From positions 1 to 64,000 of the forward strand of contig NZ_FUYM01000009.1 in the NCBI RefSeq assembly GCF_900167915.1: a DNA stretch of 64,000 nt, read 5' to 3'. Source of the DNA: Rhizorhabdus histidinilytica (GTDB lineage Bacteria; Pseudomonadota; Alphaproteobacteria; Sphingomonadales; Sphingomonadaceae). The notes beneath the pieces were generated by a model that saw only the letters and a program-made list of their open reading frames with translations, was not told the origin of the DNA and ran no database searches. Position 1 is the first letter of the stretch; the number at the start of each line of letters is the position of its first letter. The translations under genes were made by a program, and so were the position numbers. This document shows, piece after piece, positions 54,621 through 62,682 of the stretch.

Positions 54621-54749
54621 ATGGCCAGCCAGCCGCCGCCGCCCGACGAGGTGCCGAGCGACGCCCCGGTCGACATCCCGGTGCCGTCGCCGACCGATCC
54701 CGATCCGGGCGCCCCCACCGACCCCGTGATTCCCGACCTGCCGGGGTGA
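54621..54749 (+). CDS. 42-residue proline/aspartate-rich small protein
   Basis: ATG 54621 follows GAGAGGAGAATCGCC, a good ribosome binding site at the right distance, and the frame ends at TGA 54747-54749. The product MASQPPPPDEVPSDAPVDIP continuing to PVIPDLPG is about one third proline, with Asp residues between, and should be disordered and acidic. No signal peptide or membrane segment is seen. The function is unknown. Composition this biased can arise by chance in GC-rich DNA, but the ribosome binding site and clean frame support translation. Confidence 0.6.
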   Translation: MASQPPPPDEVPSDAPVDIPVPSPTDPDPGAPTDPVIPDLPG

Positions 54750-54810
54750 AGCGTGCCAGAGGCCGTCACCGCCTTCGCGAATCACGCCGAGAAGGGTCAT
54801 CCCTGACCCG

Positions 54811-54872
54811 CACATCCTGAGGAGCCATTTCGCCGAAGCTCGATCCCTCCTCAGGACGAACGGCGGCGGGGC
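54811..54872. repeat. Truncated palindromic repeat downstream of pyrG
   Basis: Arms TCCTGAGGAG and CTCCTCAGGA with CGAAGCTCGATCC between resemble the ends of the 152-bp repeat family. It lies 13 bases beyond the pyrG stop and may act as its terminator. Confidence 0.6.
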
Positions 54873-54884
54873 GCCAGCTCGACT

Positions 54885-56519
54885 CTAGACCAGCCGGCTC
54901 TGCTGGAGCGCGGCAGCGATGAAGCTGGCGAAGAGCGGATGCGGATCGAACGGCTTGCTCTTCAGCTCGGGATGGAACTGCACCCCGACGAACCAGGGAT
55001 GGTCGGGCCGCTCGACCACTTCGGGCAGTTCGCCGTCGGGCGACATGCCCGAAAAGACGAGACCGCCGCGTTCGAGTGATTCGCGATAATGGACGTTGAC
55101 CTCGTAGCGGTGACGATGCCGCTCCGAGATGTCGGTCGTGCCATAGATCGAGGCGGCATGGCTGTTGCCCGACAGCTTGGCGTCATAGGCGCCGAGCCGC
55201 ATCGTGCCGCCCAGGTCGCCGCCCGCCTCGCGCTTCTGCAGGCCGTCCTCGCTCATCCATTCGGTGATCATGCCGACGACGGGCTCATCGGTGGGGCCGA
55301 ATTCGGTGGTCGAGGCCGCGGCGATGCCGGCGGTGTTGCGGGCGCCTTCGATGCAGGCCATCTGCATGCCGAGGCAGATGCCGAAATAAGGCACCTTGCG
55401 CTCGCGCGCGAATCGGACCGCGGCGATCTTGCCTTCCGACCCGCGCTCGCCGAAGCCACCCGGCACCAGGATCGCGTGCATCGGCTCGAGCTGGGCGGCG
55501 ATGCCGCCTTCTTCCTGCTCGAACAGCTCGGCATCGATCCAGCGGATGTTGACCTTCACCCGGTTGGCGATGCCGCCATGGACCAGCGCCTCGTGCAGCG
55601 ACTTGTAGGCGTCGAGCAGGCCGACATATTTGCCGACCACGCCGATCGTCACCTCGCCCTCGGGATTCTCCAGCCGGTCGATGATCTCGGTCCAGCGCGT
55701 GAGGTCGGGCTCGTCCTTGGCCTCGATGCCGAAGGCGGAGAGAACCGCCTCGTCCAGCCCTTCCTCATGATATTGCAGCGGCACACCGTAGATGCTGCTC
55801 GCATCGAGCGCCGGGATCACGGCTTCGGTCGGCACATTGCAGAACAGCGCGATCTTGGCGCGCTCGCCTTCGGGCAGCGGCCGGTCGCAGCGGCAGACCA
55901 GCACGTCCGGCTGGATGCCGAGCGAGGTGAGATCGCGGACGCTGTGCTGGGTCGGCTTGGTCTTCAGTTCCCCCGCCGCCGCGATATAGGGCACCAGCGT
56001 CAGGTGGACGAAGATCGAGTTGCCGCGGCCGAGATCGTTCCGGAGCTGGCGGATCGCCTCCATGAAGGGCAGCGATTCGATGTCGCCGACCGTGCCGCCT
56101 ATCTCGCACAGGACGAAGTCGAGGTCGTCGGTGTCGGCGCGCGCGAATTCCTTGATGGCGTCGGTGACGTGCGGAATCACCTGGACGGTAGCGCCCAGAT
56201 AGTCGCCGCGCCGCTCCTTCTGGATGATCGTCTGGTAGATCCGCCCCGAGGTGACGTTGTCCGACTGGCGGCCCGGAACGCCGGTGAAGCGCTCGTAATG
56301 GCCAAGGTCGAGGTCGGTCTCGGCCCCGTCGTCGGTCACATAGACCTCGCCGTGCTGATAGGGCGACATCGTGCCCGGATCGACGTTCAGATAAGGATCG
56401 AACTTACGGATGCGGACCTTGTATCCACGCGCCTGGAGGAGGGCGGCAAGGCTTGCCGCCATGAGACCCTTGCCAAGCGAGGAGACCACGCCGCCGGTGA
56501 TGAATATGAACCGCGCCAT
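54885..56519 (-). CDS. pyrG: CTP synthase
   Basis: The 544-residue product has the N-terminal amidoligase domain ([21 protein letters not shown]-loop-like; [15 protein letters not shown]) and a class I glutamine amidotransferase domain with the nucleophile in [11 protein letters not shown] and the His/Glu pair in VQFHPELKS. It makes CTP from UTP. Length and motifs match the family throughout. It is the last gene of the minus-strand tpiA-secG-pyrG set, separated from secG by 141 bases with a terminator. Confidence 0.98.
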   Translation of the reverse strand: MARFIFITGGVVSSLGKGLMAASLAALLQARGYKVRIRKFDPYLNVDPGTMSPYQHGEVYVTDDGAETDLDLGHYERFTGVPGRQSDNVTSGRIYQTIIQKERRGDYLGATVQVIPHVTDAIKEFARADTDDLDFVLCEIGGTVGDIESLPFMEAIRQLRNDLGRGNSIFVHLTLVPYIAAAGELKTKPTQHSVRDLTSLGIQPDVLVCRCDRPLPEGERAKIALFCNVPTEAVIPALDASSIYGVPLQYHEEGLDEAVLSAFGIEAKDEPDLTRWTEIIDRLENPEGEVTIGVVGKYVGLLDAYKSLHEALVHGGIANRVKVNIRWIDAELFEQEEGGIAAQLEPMHAILVPGGFGERGSEGKIAAVRFARERKVPYFGICLGMQMACIEGARNTAGIAAASTTEFGPTDEPVVGMITEWMSEDGLQKREAGGDLGGTMRLGAYDAKLSGNSHAASIYGTTDISERHRHRYEVNVHYRESLERGGLVFSGMSPDGELPEVVERPDHPWFVGVQFHPELKSKPFDPHPLFASFIAAALQQSRLV

Positions 56520-56603
56520 GGGAGAATGGGTTTAGCCGCGCAGGGGGGCGAAGGGCAAGGTGGGGGACTCCTCGATATCGACAAAAAATTGTGGACGACC
56601 GCG

Positions 56604-56633
56604 AAAAGGGTCGCGCCCCGGAACCGGGGCGCG
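56604..56633 (-). terminator. Terminator of secG
   Basis: A 10-bp perfect stem (CGCGCCCCGG 56612-56621 with CCGGGGCGCG 56624-56633) is followed on the minus strand by ACCCUUUUCGC. It lies 28 bases past the secG stop and separates secG from pyrG. Confidence 0.8.
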
Positions 56634-56660
56634 CCTGTTATCCGCGGAAATGGGAAGATT

Positions 56661-57035
56661 TTATTGCGGCGCGGCGCCGTTCGAGGCGATGCCGCCGCCC
56701 TGGGCCGCCGCCGCGGCGAGCGGATCGTCGCTGACCGGCGCCGGGGCCGGCGCGCTCGCGGGGGCGGCGGTCTTGCCGACCAGCGAAGTGTCGATCGTGC
56801 TCGGCGCACGCTCGACCGAGGCGAGCGCGGCCAGCGCGATGCTGAGCAGCACGAAGACGCCGGCGAGGATCGCGGTGGTCCGGGTCAGGAAGTCGGCCGC
56901 GCCGCGCGCGCTCATCAGCCCGCCGGGGCTACCGCCCGAGGTCAGCCCGCCGCCTTCCGACCGCTGCACGAGGATGATCGCGACGAGGGCCGTCGCGACG
57001 ATGATGTGGACCACGAGCAGGAAGGTGAAGAGCAT
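56661..57035 (-). CDS. secG: Preprotein translocase subunit SecG
   Basis: The 124-residue product has two membrane helices (FTFLLVVHIIVATALVAIIL and AILAGVFVLLSIALAALA) flanking the SecG signature VQRSEGGGLTSGGSPGGLMS. ATG 57035 gives the normal N terminus; an upstream start at 57086 would add 17 polar residues not seen in the family. The C-terminal Ala/Pro-rich tail is longer than in E. coli, as is common in sphingomonads. It works with SecYE in the inner membrane. Confidence 0.95.
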   Translation of the reverse strand: MLFTFLLVVHIIVATALVAIILVQRSEGGGLTSGGSPGGLMSARGAADFLTRTTAILAGVFVLLSIALAALASVERAPSTIDTSLVGKTAAPASAPAPAPVSDDPLAAAAAQGGGIASNGAAPQ

Positions 57036-57111
57036 TGCCGGCTTTCGATTTCGAATATCGGGCGCATCTAGTCGATCGGGGCCCAAGGTTCAACCTTGGC
57101 GACCCATCCGA

Positions 57112-57864
57112 TCAACGCGACGCGGCCGCGGCGCCCTCGATGATCGGCACGAACTGCGCGGCGGTCAGGCTGGCGCCGCCGACCAGCGCGCCATCGACGT
57201 CGGCGACCGCGAGCAGCTCGGCCGCATTGTCGGGCTTCACCGAGCCGCCGTAGAGGATCCGCACCCCAGCGCCCTCGCCGCCGAGCAGCGCGCCCAGCTT
57301 CGTGCGAATCGCCGCATGCATCTCGGCGACGTCGGCGGTCGACGGGGTCCGGCCGGTGCCGATCGCCCAGACCGGCTCATAGGCGACGACCAGCGTCGCG
57401 GCGGTGCCGTCGCGCGGGATCGATCCGTCGAGCTGCCCTTCGACCACCGCGACCGCACGACCGGCGTCGCGCTCGGCCTCGGTCTCGCCGACGCAGACGA
57501 TCGCGGTCAGCCCGGCGGCGATCACCGCGGCCGCCTTGGCCTGCACCTCTGCATCGGTCTCGTGCTGGTCGGCGCGGCGCTCGCTATGGCCGACGATCGC
57601 CAGCCGGGCGCCGGCCTCGACCAGCATCGCTGCGCTGACGCAGCCGGTATGGGCGCCCTTGGGCTCGGCATGGCAATCCTGCGCGCCGATCGCGAGCCCG
57701 GGCTGGCGCGCCGCCGCCGGGGCGATCAGCGTGAAGGGCGGGCAGACCGCCACGTCGACCGAGGCCTGCGCCTTCGCCGCCGCGGCGATCGCATCGAGCT
57801 CGGCGAGGCTGCCGAGCGATCCGTTCATCTTCCAGTTGCCGGCGACGAGCTTGCGCAGTCCCAT
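57112..57864 (-). CDS. tpiA: Triosephosphate isomerase
   Basis: The 250-residue product has all TIM catalytic elements: NWKMN (Lys12), VGHSERR (catalytic His), AYEPVWAIGTG (catalytic Glu) and YGGSVKPDNAAEL, GALVGGASL for phosphate binding. GAGAGGG precedes ATG 57864. It interconverts dihydroxyacetone phosphate and glyceraldehyde-3-phosphate. It is divergent from ppiD and lies upstream of secG on the same strand. Confidence 0.98.
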   Translation of the reverse strand: MGLRKLVAGNWKMNGSLGSLAELDAIAAAAKAQASVDVAVCPPFTLIAPAAARQPGLAIGAQDCHAEPKGAHTGCVSAAMLVEAGARLAIVGHSERRADQHETDAEVQAKAAAVIAAGLTAIVCVGETEAERDAGRAVAVVEGQLDGSIPRDGTAATLVVAYEPVWAIGTGRTPSTADVAEMHAAIRTKLGALLGGEGAGVRILYGGSVKPDNAAELLAVADVDGALVGGASLTAAQFVPIIEGAAAASR

Positions 57865-57999
57865 TTCGACCCTCTCTGGCTGTTGAGCGTCCGGCCTTAG
57901 GGGGCAATCCGGCGCGTCGCAACCATCCCCGCCATTGCGGCCATCGGCCGGCGGCCTTATGGCAGCGCAACCACTTCCCGGTTTCAGACGGAACGCCTG

Positions 58000-59937
58000 A
58001 TGATCTCCTTCTTCCGCCGCGCGCTTTCCTCCTGGATCGTCCTCGGCATCCTCGCCCTGGTCCTCGTCGCCTTCATCATCACCGGGGTCGAAAGCCCCGG
58101 TTCGATCGGAGGAACAAGCAACGGCGCCACGGTCGCGAAGATCGACGGCTCCAAGATCAGCACGAACGATCTGCTGCGCCGCGTGCAGAACCAGTTCGAT
58201 GCGCTCCGCCGCGAACGGCCCGAGCTCGACCATAAGGGCTTCATCGCCGCCGGCGGCTTCGAGGGCGTCACCAACGGGCTGATCGACGCCCGCGCGCTCG
58301 ACGCCTGGGGCAAGGAACAGGGATTCGCGATCGGCAAGCGGCTGGTCGACGCGCAGATCGCGGGCATGGATGCGTTTCGCGGGATCACCGGCGCCTTCGA
58401 CGAGACGGTGATGCGCAATCGCCTTGCCCAGGCGCGGATCAGCGAGCGCGAGCTGCGCGCCGACATCGCTGGCGAGCTGATGCGCAACCAGATCCTGACG
58501 CCGGCCGTCGCGCTGGCGCCCACCCCGGCAAAGCTGGCCCGCCCCTATGCGGCGCTGCTGCTCGAGGAACGGATCGGCCAGGTCGGGATCATCCCGCTCG
58601 CCGCTTTCGTCGATCCGCGCCAGCCGAGCGAGGCCGAGATCGCCGCCGCCTATAAGGCGAACATCGCCGCCTTCACCCGGCCCGAGGCGCGCGTGCTGCG
58701 CTACGCGCTGTTCGGCGCCGATCAGGTCGCCGCGCGGGCAACGCCGACCGAGGCCGAGATCGCCACCTATTATCGCGAGAATGCGGACAGCTATGCGGCT
58801 CGCGAGGTGCGCAACCTGACCCAGGTCGTCACGCCCAACGAAACGCTGGCGCGCAGCATCGCCGCCGCCGCCAGGAGCGGGCAGACGCTCGCCGCCGCCG
58901 CCGCCAAGGCGGGGCTGGAGGCGTCGGCGCTGACCGGCCAGAGCAAGGCCGCTTATGGCGGCTCGGCCGGGGCGGCGGTCGCGGACCAGGTCTTTGCCGC
59001 CGCCGCCGGCAACATCGCCGGCCCGGCCAAGGGATCGTTCGGCTGGTATGTCGTGAAGGTCGATGCGGTGACCGCCACGCCGGGCCGTCCGCTGGCCCAG
59101 GTAAAACCCGAGATCGTCACACTCCTGACCCGCCAGAAGGCGCAGGAGGCGTTGTCCGAGCTCGCCGGCAAGGTCGAGGACGCGATCGCCGACGGCGCGA
59201 GCTTCGCCGAGGTCGCCGCCAACAACAAGCTGACCGTGGTCGAGACCCCGGCGGTGCTCGCCGGCGGCCAGCCAATCGACCGGCCCGACTGGAAGGCCCC
59301 GGCTGAACTCGGCGCGCTGCTCAAGAGCGGCTTCGCCGGATCGCCGGACGACCGGCCGACGGTCGAGACCGTGGTCGCCGACCAGCAATATGCGCTGCTC
59401 GGCGTCGCCAAGGTGATCCCGCCGACGCCGCTGCCGCTGGCGCAGGTCCGCCCGATGGTGATCCGCGACATCGTGACCAAGCGCGCCGCCCAGCGCGCCA
59501 AGGCGGTCGGCGACAAGATGGTCGCGGCGGTCAATCGCGGCGTGCCGCTGGCCAAGGCGATCGCCGACAGCGGCGTCACCCTGCCCCCGGCGCGGCCCGC
59601 CCGTGCCCGCCAGATCGACATCGCGCGCGCGCAGCAGAGCGGGGCGCAGATCCCCGAACCGGTCAGCGCACTGTTCGCGCTGCAGAAGGGCAAGGCGAAG
59701 CTGGTCCCGAGCGCGCAGGGCGAAGCGTTGTTCGTCACCGTCCTCGACCAGGTCGTCCCCGGGGACCTCACAAAGGCGCCAGGCCTGATTGGCGCGACCC
59801 AGGAAGAGCTGGCCCGCGCGTCGAAGGCCGAACTGGGCGACCAGTTCATCCGCGCCGTCAGCCAGGACGTCGACGTCAAGCGCTATCCGGAGGCGATTGC
59901 CGCCGCGAAGCGCCAGTTCGGCTCGGTCGGTCAATAG
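58000..59937 (+). CDS. ppiD: Peptidyl-prolyl isomerase D-like inner-membrane chaperone
   Basis: The 645-residue product has an N-terminal membrane anchor (SWIVLGILALVLVAFIITG), a SurA_N-like domain (VAKIDGSKISTNDLLRRVQN) and a parvulin-like central domain (AREVRNLTQVVTPNETLARS ... GSFGWYVVKVDAV) with a second chaperone half. PpiD helps fold newly exported proteins at the Sec exit. The parvulin core looks divergent, so isomerase activity is uncertain. It is followed after 13 bases by trpE on the same strand. Confidence 0.93.
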   Translation: MISFFRRALSSWIVLGILALVLVAFIITGVESPGSIGGTSNGATVAKIDGSKISTNDLLRRVQNQFDALRRERPELDHKGFIAAGGFEGVTNGLIDARALDAWGKEQGFAIGKRLVDAQIAGMDAFRGITGAFDETVMRNRLAQARISERELRADIAGELMRNQILTPAVALAPTPAKLARPYAALLLEERIGQVGIIPLAAFVDPRQPSEAEIAAAYKANIAAFTRPEARVLRYALFGADQVAARATPTEAEIATYYRENADSYAAREVRNLTQVVTPNETLARSIAAAARSGQTLAAAAAKAGLEASALTGQSKAAYGGSAGAAVADQVFAAAAGNIAGPAKGSFGWYVVKVDAVTATPGRPLAQVKPEIVTLLTRQKAQEALSELAGKVEDAIADGASFAEVAANNKLTVVETPAVLAGGQPIDRPDWKAPAELGALLKSGFAGSPDDRPTVETVVADQQYALLGVAKVIPPTPLPLAQVRPMVIRDIVTKRAAQRAKAVGDKMVAAVNRGVPLAKAIADSGVTLPPARPARARQIDIARAQQSGAQIPEPVSALFALQKGKAKLVPSAQGEALFVTVLDQVVPGDLTKAPGLIGATQEELARASKAELGDQFIRAVSQDVDVKRYPEAIAAAKRQFGSVGQ

Positions 59938-59950
59938 GTTCCGGCGGGGG

Positions 59951-61462
59951 ATGGGTTTCGCGCAGGACCAAGCCGCCCTGGACGCCTTGTCGCGGGGGGA
60001 ACCCGCGCTGGTATGGCGCACGCAGGTTGCCGACACCGAGACGCCCGTCGCCGCCGCGCTCAAGCTGATCCGGCCGGGACGCGGCGACTTCCTGCTCGAA
60101 TCGGTCGAGGGCGGCGCGGTGCGCGGGCGCTATTCGCTGCTCGGCCTCGCCCCCGACCTGCTGTTCCGCGCGCGCGGCGGCGCAGCCGAGGTCAACCGGC
60201 GCTGGGCGAGCGACCGCGACGCCTTCGAACCGCTTGAGGACGACGCGCTCACCGCGATGCGCAAGCTCGTCACCGCCTGCCGGATGACAGTGCCCGAGGG
60301 GCTGCCCCGCGCGCTCGCCTGCCTGGTCGGCTATTTCGCCTATGAGACGATCGGCCTGGTCGAAACGCTACCGCGTCCGCCGGCCAATCCGCTCGACCTG
60401 CCCGACATGCTGTTCGCGCGGCCGACGCTGATCCTCGTCTTCGACCGGCTCGCCGACCAGCTCTACCTGGTCGCGCCGATCTGGCCCGACACCGACGGCG
60501 ATCCCGCCGCCAAGGTCGCCCAGGCGGTCGAGCGGATCGAGGCGCATGCGGCGATGCTGGCGGGCCCGCTGCCCGCGCGCAGCCGCAGCGACGTCGATCC
60601 CGCCGGGCTCGGCCTCGCGCCGCAGATGGCGCCGGGCCGCTATGCCGAGATGGTGGCGCGCGCGAAGGACTATATCGCCGCCGGCGATATCTTCCAGGTG
60701 GTGCTGGCGCAGCGCTTCACCGTCGATTTCCCGCTGCCGGCGATCGACCTCTATCGGGCGCTGCGGCGGATCAACCCGTCGCCCTTCCTCTATTTCCTCG
60801 ACCTGCCCGGCTTCGCGCTGACCGGCTCCTCGCCCGAGATACTGGTGCGTGCGCGCGACGGGGAGGTGACGATCCGCCCGATCGCCGGCACCCGCCCGCG
60901 CGGCAGGACCGCGCTCGAGGATGCCGCCAACCGCGAGAGCCTGCTCGCCGATCCCAAGGAGCGCGCCGAGCATCTGATGCTGCTCGATCTCGGCCGCAAC
61001 GATGTCGGCCGGGTCGCGCAGGCGGGCACGGTCGAGGTCACCGATAGCTACACGGTCGAGCATTACAGCCACGTCATGCACATCGTGTCGAACGTGGTCG
61101 GCCGGCTCGACCCGGCGAAGGATGCGCTCGACGCGCTGTTCGCGGGCTTCCCGGCTGGCACCGTGTCGGGCGCGCCCAAGGTCCGCGCCTGCGAGATCAT
61201 CGCCGAGCTCGAGCCCGAGACGCGCGGCGCCTATGCGGGCGGCGTCGGCTATTTCTCCCCCGACGGATCGATGGACAGCTGCATCGTCCTGCGCACCGCG
61301 GTGGTCAAGGACGGGCGGATGCACGTCCAGGCCGGGGCCGGCATCGTTGCCGACAGCGACCCCGCCTATGAGCAGCGCGAATGCGAGGCCAAGGCCGGCG
61401 CGCTGATCGCTGCGGCGCGCGAGGCGCTGGCCCGGGCAGGCGAAGCCGACTTCGGGCAATAG
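59951..61462 (+). CDS. trpE: Anthranilate synthase component I
   Basis: The 503-residue product has the chorismate-binding domain: GDIFQVVLAQRF, SPEILVRARDGEVTIRPIAGT split here, TRPRGRT, LDLGRNDVGRVA and GTVSGAPKVRACEIIAELE, FSPDGSMDSCIVLRT. It turns chorismate into anthranilate with TrpG. ATG 59951 follows GGCGGGGG; the longer open frame from 59789 overlaps ppiD and is rejected. Placement after ppiD is typical of sphingomonads; trpG and trpDC are not in the window. Confidence 0.96.
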   Translation: MGFAQDQAALDALSRGEPALVWRTQVADTETPVAAALKLIRPGRGDFLLESVEGGAVRGRYSLLGLAPDLLFRARGGAAEVNRRWASDRDAFEPLEDDALTAMRKLVTACRMTVPEGLPRALACLVGYFAYETIGLVETLPRPPANPLDLPDMLFARPTLILVFDRLADQLYLVAPIWPDTDGDPAAKVAQAVERIEAHAAMLAGPLPARSRSDVDPAGLGLAPQMAPGRYAEMVARAKDYIAAGDIFQVVLAQRFTVDFPLPAIDLYRALRRINPSPFLYFLDLPGFALTGSSPEILVRARDGEVTIRPIAGTRPRGRTALEDAANRESLLADPKERAEHLMLLDLGRNDVGRVAQAGTVEVTDSYTVEHYSHVMHIVSNVVGRLDPAKDALDALFAGFPAGTVSGAPKVRACEIIAELEPETRGAYAGGVGYFSPDGSMDSCIVLRTAVVKDGRMHVQAGAGIVADSDPAYEQRECEAKAGALIAAAREALARAGEADFGQ

Positions 61463-61606
61463 ACAACATTGTCAGCAGCTTAGGCTCGCCCCCGCGAATG
61501 TGACAATATTGCATCAGTCGCGCTAAAGCGGCCCGGTCGCTGGATCAAACCGCCGTCGAGAACCGTTCCTGTCATGCCCACAAGGCAACAGAAAGGGTTA
61601 GTAGAC

Positions 61607-62428
61607 ATGCGAGTATTGATTTCCACCACGGCCGCGATCGCACTGGCAGCCATGAGCGCCGGCGCCGCCTCGGCACAGAGCCCGTCCAGCAACTGGACCG
61701 GTTTCTACGTGGGTGGCCAGCTTGGCTATGCCTGGCAGCCGCGCGACGGCGACGAGCAGGTCCTGTTCGATCGCAACCTCGACGGCACCTTCGGCGACGC
61801 CTTCCCCAATTTCGCGCCGGGCAGCTGCGGCGGTGCGCCCACGTCGGCCTCCCCCACCACCGGTTGCGCCAAGGACAATGACGGCACCACCTGGAAGGTC
61901 CATGCCGGTTACGACTATCAGTTCGGCGAGACGAGCGGGCCGGTGGTCGGCGCGGTCGTCGAATATGGCAAGACCTACCTCTACGACAATGTCACCGCCT
62001 TCAGCACCACGCCCGCGGTCTACAAGATGCAGGCGAAGGTGCGCAGCGGCGGTGCGCTCCGCGCCCGCGGCGGCTACTCGTTCGACACCGGCACGCTGAT
62101 CTACGGCACCGGCGGCCTCGCCTATGGCAAGATCCGCAACAGCTTCTCGACCTCGAACGGCGTCAACAGCTTCACCGTCGACGGCGCCAGCAAGGACGCC
62201 TGGGGCTATAATTATGGCGGCGGCATCGAGCAGAAGGTCGGCCGCTTCTCGGTCGGCGCGCTCTACCTGTTCACCTCGCTGAAGAACAACGACAGCACGG
62301 TGCGCGCGTCGGGCGGCCCCGCCGGCGGCCCGTTCACGGCGCAGAACGCGTCGGGCACCGACTTCAAGCGGAGCTTCAGCAAGTTCGGCTACCACTCGCT
62401 GCTCGCGACGGTCAGCTACCACTTCTGA
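61607..62428 (+). CDS. Outer-membrane beta-barrel protein (Omp25/31-type porin family)
   Basis: The 273-residue product begins at ATG 61607 with a signal peptide (cleavage near ASAQSP), then NWTGFYVGGQLGYAW, the entry signature of 8-strand alphaproteobacterial barrels, alternating strands, and a terminal aromatic residue in LLATVSYHF. A long insert at about 50-75 holds a Cys pair. It should sit in the outer membrane; the role is structural or pore-forming. GACAACATTG at 61462 and GACAATATTG at 61502 form a direct repeat in its promoter region, possibly an operator. Confidence 0.88.
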   Translation: MRVLISTTAAIALAAMSAGAASAQSPSSNWTGFYVGGQLGYAWQPRDGDEQVLFDRNLDGTFGDAFPNFAPGSCGGAPTSASPTTGCAKDNDGTTWKVHAGYDYQFGETSGPVVGAVVEYGKTYLYDNVTAFSTTPAVYKMQAKVRSGGALRARGGYSFDTGTLIYGTGGLAYGKIRNSFSTSNGVNSFTVDGASKDAWGYNYGGGIEQKVGRFSVGALYLFTSLKNNDSTVRASGGPAGGPFTAQNASGTDFKRSFSKFGYHSLLATVSYHF

Positions 62429-62449
62429 TCGCAGCGCAAGCGTAACGGA

Positions 62450-62482
62450 GAAGGGCCGGAAGCTCGCGCTTCCGGCCCTTTT
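62450..62482 (+). terminator. Rho-independent terminator of the outer-membrane protein gene
   Basis: A 13-bp stem (AAGGGCCGGAAGC and GCTTCCGGCCCTT around 62450-62479, loop TCGC) is followed by TTTCTC. It lies about 20 bases after the stop codon. Confidence 0.92.
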
Positions 62483-62511
62483 CTCATGTCAGAGCGATTT
62501 CGGCTTACCCG

Positions 62512-62632
62512 GCCGCTCGCCCTGAGGAAGCATTGAGCCTAGTCGAAATGCTGTCTCGAAGGGACGTTCGAGGCTCGAAATATCCTTCGATACGGGCCTT
62601 CGCCAAAGCTCAGTCCCTACTCAGGATGAACG
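62512..62632. repeat. Interspersed repeat, diverged copy C
   Basis: It follows copies A and B (12069-12220, 23664-23815) from CCGCTCGCCCTGAGGAAGCA to the final TCAGGATGAACGG with several substitutions, and lacks their first 30 or so bases. It separates the outer-membrane protein gene from the convergent protease gene. Confidence 0.85.
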
Positions 62633-62682
62633 GAGGAGAGGGCGTCCGATCCGATCAGATCGTCAACCGCCCTAACCATCGA

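Noticed and set aside
57112-60063. A 983-codon minus-strand open frame across tpiA and antisense to ppiD
   Set aside because: Only its last 250 codons are tpiA. The rest is antisense to ppiD, low in aromatic residues and rich in Arg/Ala/Gly as expected for a shadow frame in GC-rich DNA.
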